A stretch of DNA of 64,000 nt. Origin: Sporofaciens musculi (GTDB taxonomy: Bacteria; Bacillota; Clostridia; Lachnospirales; Lachnospiraceae). Positions within the stretch are counted from its first letter, which is position 1, and each line of letters begins with the position of its first letter. The stretch spans positions 2,914,501 through 2,978,500 of the forward strand of contig NZ_WUQX01000001.1 in NCBI RefSeq assembly GCF_009830285.1, written 5' to 3'. The position numbers were made by a program, and so were the translations under genes. The notes below the pieces were generated by a model. The model did no database searches. It saw nothing but the letters and a program-made list of their open reading frames with translations, and was not told the DNA's origin. Shown in pieces: positions 7,872-15,800 of this stretch.

Positions 7872-9205
7872 ATGAAATACCAAAAAGTACTTATGATGCT
7901 TGAAAGCATCCCTTATCTCTCAGTCGGGCTTGATGTCGGCGCAGACTTCACCTGGATGTCCATCATGCTGCCCAATGGCATTCTCTCTGGAAAACCTTTT
8001 AAGATCATTCATTCTGATCCGCAGTCCCGTGAGCAAGCTGTCGCAAAAATAAAGGAAGCACAAGAGATGTATTCCCTCGAAAGCCGCTGCTTCCTTGAGT
8101 CCACCGGGATCTACCACATCCCGCTCCTGTACTTCCTTCGTGATAAGGGGTTTGACTGCTCAGTCATTAATCCTATCATCACTAAGAATAGCACAAATAT
8201 GAACGTTAGGAAACTGCATAATGATAAATTTGATTCAAAAAAAGCTGCCAAAGTCGGCCTGGATGCTTCCCTGAAGACTTCCATCATACCAGATGATGAG
8301 GTCATTGACCTGCGCAACCTGGTACGGGACTACTATTACTTCAAGGACCTGCAGTCCGCTGTCGTACTGAAGCTCACGGCGGAACTGAAAGTGTCCTTTC
8401 CCGCATACCGGAAAGTGTTTAGCAAGGTCACTACCCAAACTTCCTTAAAGCTCCTGGAAGCTTACCCCTTGCCGCAGACATGCTTGCCGCCCCAAAAGAC
8501 ATACTTGTGGAAACCATACGCAAAACCGCACGTTTCGGTGAAAAATATGCCGTTTCCAAATATGATGCCATACGTGCTGCCGCAAAGGACGCCGCTGTTT
8601 TCGGACGTGCGCTTCAAAGCAGTGCACTCCGGATCCGGCTGTATATCAAAACCTACCGGGAATACCAGGAGCATCTGGACAATATACTTGAGGACCTGCA
8701 TAAGGCTGTTGATAAGCTGGAAGGGACGCCGGTTTATGACCGTATCTTCCTTCTCCAGTCCCTGCGTGGTGTCGGTTTTCTCAGTGCAGCCGTCCTGATC
8801 GCTGAAATGGGCTCCTTTGACCTGTTTTCTTCCCCAAAGAAGCTTTATGCTTACTTCGGCTTGGATCCTGCCGTGAAGCAATCCGGCAAGTTCAATGGGG
8901 ATAAAGTCCACATGTCCAAGAGGGGTTCTAGCCTTGCCAGGCGTATCCTGCATATGGTGGCTATCAATAATCTTAAGGTGGATAAAGGGACAAAAACACC
9001 AGTAAATCCAGTTATCCACGGCTATTATACCGACAAATGCAAAAGCAAGAAGAAAAACGTGGCTGTCGGGGCTGTCATGCATAAAATCTGCAATATCATT
9101 TTTGCCATGCTCCGGGATAATAAACCATTTGAGATCATCACTCCTCAGGAACACTGTGAGCGGTATCTGGCAGCGCAGCCTGACAAGGTACGGAACGCAG
9201 CCTAA
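7872..9205 (+). pseudogene. IS110-family transposase, frameshifted
   Basis: The first frame (from ATG 7872, preceded by AAAGGA) encodes the DEDD RuvC-like domain, with Asp in GLDVGADFTW, Glu in FLESTGIYH and Asp in NDKFDSKKAA. Near 8464-8468 the frame changes. The second frame, open to 9205, encodes the C-terminal Transposase_20 domain (LQSLRGVGFLSAAVLIAEMG) with the serine region HMSKRGSSLARR. Restoring one C in the C-run rejoins the frames as LLEAYPLAADMLAAPKD at about 445 aa, the usual family length. Either the copy is inactivated or the consensus has lost one C. It lies between parA and parB. Confidence 0.8.
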
Positions 9206-9550
9206 CAGGTCTTATGAATTTTAAATAGTTCCACATGGGTGGGCTTATTAAAGTTACCCTTTTTACATCAAATGCTTCTGAAAAACTTTTTGTAACAGTT
9301 CAGCCTTGCGACTGGCAAAAGAGAGAAATTGAAAAAGTTTTTTCTTCTGATTATCCACATGGAAACACGTAATTTCACGAATTTTATTGCTTTGTGATTA
9401 GTATGTGGATAACTTTTGAACAACATGTCTGTTCAGAATCCCATTTTTCATAGTTTTTGTGACCGGTATTCCACAGAACCTCTGGAATACACAAAAATAA
9501 TCCACCGTCATTTTGACGAACCTATTCTAAAGAGGATTTTTCTTTTCTAT

Positions 9551-9583
9551 TCATTTCTGATAAACTATGGTTATCAGAAATGA
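9551..9583 (+). promoter_or_regulatory. 13-bp hairpin just upstream of IS66 transposase
   Basis: TCATTTCTGATAA, a 7-nt loop and TTATCAGAAATGA form a perfect 13-bp stem ending 17 nt before the transposase ATG. No T-run follows. Such hairpins in IS leaders commonly limit translation from read-through transcripts by hiding the ribosome site. That function is inferred from position. Confidence 0.5.
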
Positions 9584-9600
9584 ACGGAAGGAGATGCCCC

Positions 9601-11064
9601 ATGGGAAGAAAAAGCAACTATGAAAATGGAATGTACCAGCAGCTCATGGAAATCATGGGGCGTCTGGATACGGTTGAAAAAGAACACAAACAGGAAGTTG
9701 GGGAATTGAAAGCGGAAATCGCAGATTTAAAAGAAGAGAACCGGCTCTTACGTCAAGAAAACCGACTGCTTAAAGACGATAATGCACGTCTGAAAAGTAT
9801 TATCAATCATGACAGCTCCAATACTTCCCTTCCACCATCTACCGATCAAAAAGGCGGAAAACCTGCAAATACCTATAACGGAAGAAAGAAAACAAAACGT
9901 AAAGCAGGCGGACAAAAAGGGCATAAAGGAACAACGCTTACAAAAGCAGAGATAGAAGTAAAAATTGCTTCCGGCAAATGCAGACATGAAGTAAAAATGA
10001 TTGGTAATGCAGCCGGACAGAAATACGTCACAAAATATGTGGTTGATCTAGCTGTGGAACCGATGATTACAGAAATCCGTATCTATGCAGATAAAGAAGG
10101 GGTTTTACACATTCCAAAAGAATACCGCAGTGATGTTACCTATGGAGCAAATGTAAAAGCGCTGGCTGTATCCCTGTATAGCGAAGGGGTTATGTCAAAC
10201 GACAGGATTGCTTCTTTTTTAAATGCAGCCGGTAACGGAGAACTCGAATTATCAGAAGGGAGCGTCTATGGATTTTGCAAAAAACTGGCGTCGTTTTCTC
10301 AAACAAGCATTTCAAATTTGGAAAACGGACTGTTGAACCAAAAGGTTGTTGCAACCGATGCCACAGTGGTAACAGTAAATGGGAAACAGAATTATATCCG
10401 GAATTTCAGCATAAAAAACAGCGTGGTATACCATGCCATGGACAGCAAATCCATAGAAGCACTGAAGGGACTGTATTTTTTGAAACACTATACAGGGATT
10501 CTTCTGCATGACCATGAAACCGCTTTGTACCACTTTGGCACGGATCACGCAGAATGCAATGTCCACATCATGCGTTATCTCCGAAAAAATACGGAGGAAA
10601 CAGGGAATGCATGGTCCGGGGAGATGAGTGCGCTCCTGTGTGAAATGAATCGGGAACGGAAAGAATTACTAGGGCAGGGGTTCCCATCATTTCCGCCTGC
10701 AATCCTAAGGGAATATGAAGAAAAATATTTTTCCCTGATACGAAAAGGAGAGGCAGAAAATAAAACGACCAGACATAAATATGCGAAAAAAGAGGAAAAG
10801 ACATTACTTAACCGTATGGATAAATACAGTCATAACCATCTTTTATTCTTGCATGATTTTTCCGTGCCCTTTGATGACAATATTTCGGAACGAGATTTAC
10901 GGAAAGCAAAAAATCGCCAGAAAATGGCTGGAGGTTTTCGCAAGGAAAGCGGCAGTGAAATGTACTGTTCCATTATGACAGTCATAGAAACCCTTAAGAA
11001 AAGGAAAATGGGGATTATAGAAAATATAAAAATGTTATTTATGGGCACACCGGCTATATTTTAG
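9601..11064 (+). CDS. IS66-family transposase (TnpC-type)
   Basis: A 487-aa DDE transposase. The start at 9601 follows GGAAGGAG; an upstream in-frame ATG at 9580 lies inside the hairpin. Residues about 10-75 form a leucine-zipper coiled coil (ENRLLRQENRLLKDDNARLK). The IS66 signature DSSNTSLPPSTDQKGGKP follows, then a basic linker. Catalytic residues are Asp in VATDATVVTVNG, Asp in LLHDHETALYH and Glu in NISERDLRKAK. The length and frame are intact, so this copy may be active. A 10-bp hairpin (11047-11071) spans the stop codon. Confidence 0.88.
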   Translation: MGRKSNYENGMYQQLMEIMGRLDTVEKEHKQEVGELKAEIADLKEENRLLRQENRLLKDDNARLKSIINHDSSNTSLPPSTDQKGGKPANTYNGRKKTKRKAGGQKGHKGTTLTKAEIEVKIASGKCRHEVKMIGNAAGQKYVTKYVVDLAVEPMITEIRIYADKEGVLHIPKEYRSDVTYGANVKALAVSLYSEGVMSNDRIASFLNAAGNGELELSEGSVYGFCKKLASFSQTSISNLENGLLNQKVVATDATVVTVNGKQNYIRNFSIKNSVVYHAMDSKSIEALKGLYFLKHYTGILLHDHETALYHFGTDHAECNVHIMRYLRKNTEETGNAWSGEMSALLCEMNRERKELLGQGFPSFPPAILREYEEKYFSLIRKGEAENKTTRHKYAKKEEKTLLNRMDKYSHNHLLFLHDFSVPFDDNISERDLRKAKNRQKMAGGFRKESGSEMYCSIMTVIETLKKRKMGIIENIKMLFMGTPAIF

Positions 11065-11147
11065 CCGGTGTAATACCCGTTAGGTCAATCGCAAGGCTGA
11101 ACTGTTACAACTTTTTTAACATTTTTCATTTTAGCTATTGACATTTC

Positions 11148-11924
11148 TTAGCTGGACTTTGCAAACTGTTCATAGGCTGCGGCTACTTTGCCGCCTTTGT
11201 CGTAGGCAAAAATGCTCTTTCCCTCTGCGGTAGCTTCAACCGCACGGATAGAGTGAGGTATCTGGGCATCAAAAACTTTAATCCTCTGCCCGTAGGCATT
11301 CTTTACCGTTGCGGTAATCTCCTTAGAGATGTTCGTGCGTGGCATTACCATCGTCATTAAGATGCCGTCAATCCGCAGATGGGGATTGATTTGCCGTTTG
11401 ACTTTAGACACGGAGCGAAGCAACAGCTCTAAACCCTTTGCAGAAAGATAATGTGGCTGTGTCGGGATAACTACGCTGTCAGCCGCCGCAAGTGCGTTGA
11501 TTGTCAGCATCCCCAAGCTCGGCATACAGTCAATAAGGACAGTATCGTAATTCTTTTTTACTTCATTGATGCAGGTTTTCAGCACGCTTTCACGGCTTAT
11601 GGCGTTAATCAGCCTTACTTCCAGTCCCGACAGTTCAATGTTGGATGGGAGCAGGTCAACGCCCTCATCATGGTGCAGGATAGCTTTCTGGACACTGGCA
11701 GGCTCATCGTCTATCACGTCCTGCATGATGCTTGAGAGCGTATCAGACAAATCATCTGGTCTGCCATAGCCAAGCGACATCGTTAAATTTGCCTGTGCAT
11801 CGGCATCAATCAGCAGGACTTTTTTGCCCTGCTGTGCCAGACTGACACCCAGATTGACCGCCGTGGTGGTCTTTCCCACGCCGCCTTTCTGGTTCGTCAG
11901 AGCAATTACTTTGCAATTTGACAT
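11148..11924 (-). CDS. parA: ParA/Soj-family partition ATPase
   Basis: A 258-aa deviant-Walker ATPase. The P-loop is at residues 10-18 (QKGGVGKTTTA), Walker A' at LLIDADAQAN and Walker B at DTVLIDCMPSLGML. The family polymerises or forms gradients on DNA and moves ParB-bound DNA. In conjugative elements it supports maintenance of the excised circular form. The start is preceded by AAAGGAGG. The gene lies upstream of parB on the same strand, with IS66 and IS110 elements between them. Confidence 0.93.
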   Translation of the reverse strand: MSNCKVIALTNQKGGVGKTTTAVNLGVSLAQQGKKVLLIDADAQANLTMSLGYGRPDDLSDTLSSIMQDVIDDEPASVQKAILHHDEGVDLLPSNIELSGLEVRLINAISRESVLKTCINEVKKNYDTVLIDCMPSLGMLTINALAAADSVVIPTQPHYLSAKGLELLLRSVSKVKRQINPHLRIDGILMTMVMPRTNISKEITATVKNAYGQRIKVFDAQIPHSIRAVEATAEGKSIFAYDKGGKVAAAYEQFAKSS

Positions 11925-12097
11925 AGGTGCGTCCTCCTTTCATTTAGATTTAGCCACTTTGTCAAGGTGGCTATGTAACAGTACCAGAGAACGCAGCTCG
12001 ATTAGCATCTCGCTGATCGTGACAGTCGCCAAATGGAAATTCAAGCATTTCCACTTGGCTCGTTGCAACACGCAAAAAAGCCGCTTACTCTCAAAAC
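11925..12097. other. parA leader with two inverted repeats
   Basis: No gene is seen. TAGCCAC/GTGGCTA (around 11950-11974) and TGGAAAT/ATTTCCA (around 12031-12050) can form small hairpins ahead of parA. They could be operator or attenuator elements of the partition operon. The left half of a terminator stem (AAGCCGCTTA, 12078-12087) lies at its far end. Confidence 0.4.
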
Positions 12098-12164
12098 TGA
12101 TATGCTCCCCTTATGGTAGACAGATGAAATAATAAAACTGTCACTATAAGGAGGAGCATATTTT

Positions 12165-12848
12165 ATGGGACAACATTCAAAATACTCTTTTGAAATGAAA
12201 TTAGATGCCGTTACAAAATATTTGGAGGGAAGCTGTTCAACAGAAAGTATCGCCCGAAGCCTGGGAACAAATGGAACACGTATCGTCGAGTGGGTGACCT
12301 TGTATCAGTCTTTAGGAATAGAGGGGTTAAAAACAACTCCAAAACTCCGTATCTATTCCGCCGAAACAAAACAAAATGCTGTTGCCGATTACCTTTCCGG
12401 CAAAGGAACATTAAGGGAAATCCAGAAAAAGTATGGAATCCGCTCAGATAAGCAGCTTCGCAACTGGATTATGAAGTATAATGGTCATGAGAAGTTAAAG
12501 ACTTCTGGAACAGGAGGAACCAGCGTCATGACCAAAGGAAGAAAAACCTCATATGAGGAACGGGTGGAAATTGTAACATACTGCATAGAGCATGGAATGG
12601 ATTATGCCCAGGCAGCAGAAAAATACCAGGTATCCTACCAACAGATTTACCAATGGACAAGGAAATACCAGTCAAACGGCGTAGAAGGGCTTATTGACAA
12701 AAGAGGGAAAAGAAAATCTGAAACAGAAATGTCGGAACTGGAGAAGCTGCGTGCGGAAAATAAGCTTCTTCAAGCGGAAAAGCGCAGAGCCCAGCTGGAG
12801 GTTGCTTTCTTAAAAAAACTCGACGAAATCGAAAGGAGGCGGTTCTAA
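12165..12848 (+). CDS. IS3/IS150-type transposase OrfA (DNA-binding subunit)
   Basis: The 227-aa protein has two to three helix-turn-helix units: SIARSLGTNGTRIVEWVTLY, TLREIQKKYGIRSDKQLRNW and DYAQAAEKYQVSYQQIYQWT. A C-terminal leucine-zipper coiled coil follows (ELEKLRAENKLLQAEKRRAQ). It recognises the element ends and, when fused by frameshifting to OrfB, forms the active transposase. The start is preceded by AAGGAGG. A slippery A_AAA_AAA run at 12812-12818, near the 3' end, allows the -1 shift into OrfB. Confidence 0.85.
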   Translation: MGQHSKYSFEMKLDAVTKYLEGSCSTESIARSLGTNGTRIVEWVTLYQSLGIEGLKTTPKLRIYSAETKQNAVADYLSGKGTLREIQKKYGIRSDKQLRNWIMKYNGHEKLKTSGTGGTSVMTKGRKTSYEERVEIVTYCIEHGMDYAQAAEKYQVSYQQIYQWTRKYQSNGVEGLIDKRGKRKSETEMSELEKLRAENKLLQAEKRRAQLEVAFLKKLDEIERRRF

Positions 12849-13735
12849 GCCAGACACAAAATGAAACGGTTTATCTGGCGATACAGGAAATATATGACGA
12901 GCAGGGATGCTCAATATCAGAACTCTGCAGATTTGCGGGAATTTCGCGTTCTGCTTATTATAAATGGCTGAACCGAAAACCAAGTGAAAATGAGAAATTC
13001 AACCAGAAATTATGTGTCCTTATCAGAGATGCGTACGAGGAAAAAAGCGGAATTCTGGGTTACAGGCAGATGACGATTAAATTGAACCGTGAAAATGAAT
13101 TTCAAGTCAACGCAAAGAGAATCTTGCGCCTTATGCGGATTTTACATCTGAAATCTGTGTGCCGGCGCAGGAGAAGAAACTATGTAAAATCAACGCCAGA
13201 GGTTACTGCCGAAAACATCTTAAACCGGGAGTTCCATGCGGAACGTTTTGGGGAAAAATGGCTTACGGATGTAACGGAGATGAAATATGGAGCCAGTGGG
13301 AAGGCATACCTGAGCGCCATTCTGGACTTGTCAGATAAAAGTATTGTTTCCTTTGTCATTGGACATTCCAATAATAATGCCCTTGTTTTTGAAACCTTTG
13401 ACACTGCCCATGAAAACCATCCAGATGCAAGGCCTTTATTCCACAGTGACCGTGGATACCAATACACCTCAAAATACTTCCGTAAAAAGCTTAACAAAGC
13501 GGGAATGACACAAAGCATGTCAAGAGTATCCAGATGTATTGATAACGGACCAATGGAAGCGTTCTGGGGGATGCTGAAATCAGAAATGTATTACCTGAAG
13601 AAATTTCAAACATATGAGGAGCTAAAGGAGGCTGTATCAGATTACATAGATTATTATAATAATCATCGGTATCAGAAACGCTTAAACTGTATGACACCGA
13701 TAGAATATAGAAACTATTTGAAAGATGCTGCATAA
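12839..13735 (+). CDS. IS3/IS150-type transposase OrfB (DDE catalytic subunit, by -1 frameshift)
   Basis: This frame has no good start of its own and is continuous from before 12820, so it is probably expressed as OrfAB after slippage at A_AAA_AAA 12812-12818. It contains the HTH_21 region (KSGILGYRQMTIKLNRENEF) and an rve integrase core with DDE residues: Asp in WLTDVTEM, Asp in LFHSDRGYQYTS and Glu in NGPMEAFWGMLKSE. The D-E spacing is normal and the C-terminal YNNHRYQKRL motif is present. No frame damage is seen. Confidence 0.82.
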   Translation, partial: AVLSQTQNETVYLAIQEIYDEQGCSISELCRFAGISRSAYYKWLNRKPSENEKFNQKLCVLIRDAYEEKSGILGYRQMTIKLNRENEFQVNAKRILRLMRILHLKSVCRRRRRNYVKSTPEVTAENILNREFHAERFGEKWLTDVTEMKYGASGKAYLSAILDLSDKSIVSFVIGHSNNNALVFETFDTAHENHPDARPLFHSDRGYQYTSKYFRKKLNKAGMTQSMSRVSRCIDNGPMEAFWGMLKSEMYYLKKFQTYEELKEAVSDYIDYYNNHRYQKRLNCMTPIEYRNYLKDAA

Positions 13736-13849
13736 AAGCTCTGCCAGTCCTCTTTGCGACTGGCAGGTAAAAATTTTTATTTTTTTAACTGTCTACTTGA
13801 CAGGGAGCGGTTCAAACAAATAAGAATAAGCGGCTTCTAATAATGTGCC

Positions 13850-14029
13850 TTAGACATATTCAATTTTCATTCTCTTAATCGGTGCGTTTACTACCTTGAA
13901 TATCAACTCATCAACGCAGTCTGTATATCTGCCATGTTGAATAAGCTGATTTTTCAGCTCCACAAGGCTATGTAATAAAATGCTTCGTTCTTGGCTATCC
14001 ACATACAAATGATTTTTCTTTTCTTTCAT
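13850..14029 (-). CDS. Small conserved mobile-element protein, 59 aa
   Basis: The frame from ATG 14029 begins MKEKKNHLYVDSQERSILLH and ends in a basic beta-like segment (NAPIKRMKIEYV). It resembles short conserved proteins near partition or regulatory genes of Gram-positive conjugative elements. No known domain is visible. It is followed by the split terminator and lies between the deoxyribosyltransferase-like gene and parA, so it marks the end of the recognisable ICE backbone. The ribosome site is weak. Confidence 0.5.
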   Translation of the reverse strand: MKEKKNHLYVDSQERSILLHSLVELKNQLIQHGRYTDCVDELIFKVVNAPIKRMKIEYV

Positions 14030-14075
14030 AAATGCCAGTGTTCTTTCCTAACAACACCTAATATTTTCTATTGCA

Positions 14076-14870
14076 TCATTTAAAATTTAGACCTACTTCA
14101 TAAGGAAACGGAATTGTTAAATCTTTAGGTCTTTCTGTAAATATTATTCTTTTAGAAATAGCCACCATAAAACCAAACTCAAACATTGTACCTTTTCCAA
14201 TAAAGCCATCAGGATTACATACAATAATAGCATCGGATTGCCGAAATTTATTCATATGTATATATTTATGTTTCCAAGCATCACGCTTATTTTTTAGAGG
14301 CTCTTGACCCTCCAAAAGAATAAAATCAGTTCCTAAAGTTTCTGGTACAACCTTTGTTGTCCAAGGACTTAATACTTCAATGTTGTATTTTTGCAAAACA
14401 GTCATTATATCACCGATTTCATCCAAATGCTGTTGAAAGCTACCACATACTACAACTTTTCTGAATTCCTGATGTATCAAACCCTCCATTATATTTTTAG
14501 ACCCATAAATGGATATGCTTTTTTCCAAATAAAATTGTTCCAAATCGGGCTGTATAATATTAAAATAAAGCCCATAATCCACAAAAGTATGAATTATTAG
14601 TTTGGTTTGATCTGTAGAATTAAATTTTTGAAATATTCCAATAGCATACAATCGGATACGCTCATTATTAACCGTTCCAACACTCTTTTCCAAAGTATCT
14701 AAAAATCCATCAAGTTTTTCCAATAATGCCTCTGTCACAGAGCATCCTTCAAAAGTAACACATTCCTCACTCAACAATTTTAACGTATTTTCTTTTAAAC
14801 TATAGACCTTAATGACATTTGTATTAAAAAGAACCAGTACTCTATTTTCTACTATCAACATATCATACAT
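14076..14870 (-). CDS. Nucleoside 2-deoxyribosyltransferase-like protein with unknown N-terminal domain
   Basis: The C-terminal half (residues about 135-260 of 264) has the deoxyribosyltransferase/Rossmann-like layout. KVVVCGSF begins the fold, SDAIIVCNPDG holds the acidic loop, and GTMFEFGFMVAISKRI matches the xGTxxExGxAxAxGK signature with the candidate nucleophilic Glu. Family members cleave or exchange N-glycosidic bonds of (deoxy)nucleosides or nucleotides. The N-terminal 125 residues (including VTEALLEKLDGFLDTLEKSV) form a separate domain I do not recognise. It is the last gene of an AT-rich minus-strand set with two DNA glycosylases and a methyltransferase, so it may act on a modified or damaged nucleotide. 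AGAGGGT precedes ATG 14870. Confidence 0.6.
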   Translation of the reverse strand: MYDMLIVENRVLVLFNTNVIKVYSLKENTLKLLSEECVTFEGCSVTEALLEKLDGFLDTLEKSVGTVNNERIRLYAIGIFQKFNSTDQTKLIIHTFVDYGLYFNIIQPDLEQFYLEKSISIYGSKNIMEGLIHQEFRKVVVCGSFQQHLDEIGDIMTVLQKYNIEVLSPWTTKVVPETLGTDFILLEGQEPLKNKRDAWKHKYIHMNKFRQSDAIIVCNPDGFIGKGTMFEFGFMVAISKRIIFTERPKDLTIPFPYEVGLNFK

Positions 14871-14956
14871 ACCCTCTTTCTTATAGACCTAACCTTACTC
14901 AACCATAAAACCAATAAATTTACAACTACACTCTGAAAATGATAAGCATAGTATGT

Positions 14957-15592
14957 TCAACTACATAAGGCGTTGATATATTTCTCCATAAACACATCTT
15001 TACGCTTTGAATTGTATTGCATAATAAAGCGTGGATGTTCTAATGGTATAATTGTGTTAAAAAAATTATATTCACTGTTAACTTTTGATAAGAAGGCATA
15101 GTTTTCTCCACTTCCAATACAGTAGCATACCGAGGTGTCAATTCCAAAATTTATTTGACTACGTATTGCACTAATAATGAAAGAATATAAAGTCTCTTGT
15201 AATTTTTTGTTTTCATAGTAATTACAATTAACTTCATTACCTTTTGCATTTATCCTAACTATACCAAGGGGACAAACAAAATTCATATAAAAATCAGTAT
15301 AAAATTTCTTACAACCTCCATACTCTTTCATAACATCATATAAAAATCCTGATGATGATTTATTTACATAAAATTTATCAATAAAAATTCCCGTTTCACT
15401 CTGAAGATGTTTGGCATCTTCGAAAGGAATTCCTGTTACAGCTGTGCCTCTTCGTGCGGGCGAGCTGCCAAGTATTAAACGACGAGTAGAGGTATCATTA
15501 TAGTATTTTTTATAAAAAGCAGTTGTTACCTCCTTAACTTGCTGTTTTTGCTCTCCTACAAAAGGATTAATAATTTTATATCCTGATGGCAA
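14957..15592 (-). CDS. SMUG2-type (DUF4918) uracil-DNA glycosylase, 5' end disrupted
   Basis: The body has the SMUG2 signatures: INPFVGE, LILGSSPARRGTAVTGIPF (catalytic loop region) and LEHPRFIMQY near the C-terminus (distal motif), 211 aa from TTG 15592. Homology-like sequence continues upstream (TFAEQVLQFNEKLSHELFEL) to about 15655, where the frame meets TGA at 15656-15658. The best ribosome site and ATG (15667) lead into ATG TAT GAG TGA, or in another frame to MSEK. The 5' end therefore carries a nonsense or 2-nt frameshift change. It may be a pseudogene, be made from TTG, or reflect a sequence error. The family removes uracil or oxidised pyrimidines from DNA. Confidence 0.68.
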   Translation of the reverse strand: MPSGYKIINPFVGEQKQQVKEVTTAFYKKYYNDTSTRRLILGSSPARRGTAVTGIPFEDAKHLQSETGIFIDKFYVNKSSSGFLYDVMKEYGGCKKFYTDFYMNFVCPLGIVRINAKGNEVNCNYYENKKLQETLYSFIISAIRSQINFGIDTSVCYCIGSGENYAFLSKVNSEYNFFNTIIPLEHPRFIMQYNSKRKDVFMEKYINALCS

Positions 15593-15800
15593 TTCAAATA
15601 ATTCATGCGAAAGTTTTTCATTGAATTGTAATACTTGTTCAGCAAATGTCTTTTTTCACTCATACATTATTACTCCTCTTTTTTCATTTTCCAATGAAAC
15701 AAATTTTTTATTTTACTATTATCCGTCACTGTGGTTGGCATATGAACCTTTCCATAAATTGAAAAAACAATTGGATTTAATCGTTTAGTAATGAATACTC

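Larger units (their letters stand above)
9284..11116 (+). mobile_element. IS66-family element with 8-bp target duplication
   Basis: The element proper is 9292-11108 (1817 bp). Its ends are inverted repeats starting GTAACAGTTCAGCCTTGC at the left, with the exact complement at the right, and GTAA-type termini fit IS66. It is flanked by AACTTTTT at 9284-9291 and 11109-11116, a perfect 8-bp duplication that fits IS66 and implies little decay since insertion. It has one long gene and no tnpA/tnpB accessories, as in the ISBst12-like subgroup. It sits between parA and the IS110-type element. Confidence 0.88.
12098..13814 (+). mobile_element. IS3-family (IS150-like) insertion sequence
   Basis: The ends are imperfect inverted repeats: TGATATGCTCCCCTTATGGT at the left and, on the opposite strand at the right, TGAACCGCTCCCTGTCAAGT, both continuing to GTAGACAG. 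A short duplication AAC (or AAAC) flanks it at 12095-12097 and 13815-13817. It carries orfA and orfB in overlapping frames. Size (1717 bp), TG start and short duplication fit the IS150 branch. Both frames look intact, so it could be mobile. Confidence 0.82.
12078..13836 (-). terminator. Intrinsic terminator split by IS insertion
   Basis: On the minus strand AAGCCGCTTA (13836-13827) pairs perfectly with TAAGCGGCTT (12087-12078), followed by a T-run. The halves are now separated by the 1.7-kb IS3-type element, which lies within the loop. Without the insertion the stem-loop would end transcription from the 13850-14029 gene before parA. With the element inside it, termination at this site is probably lost. 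Confidence 0.6.
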
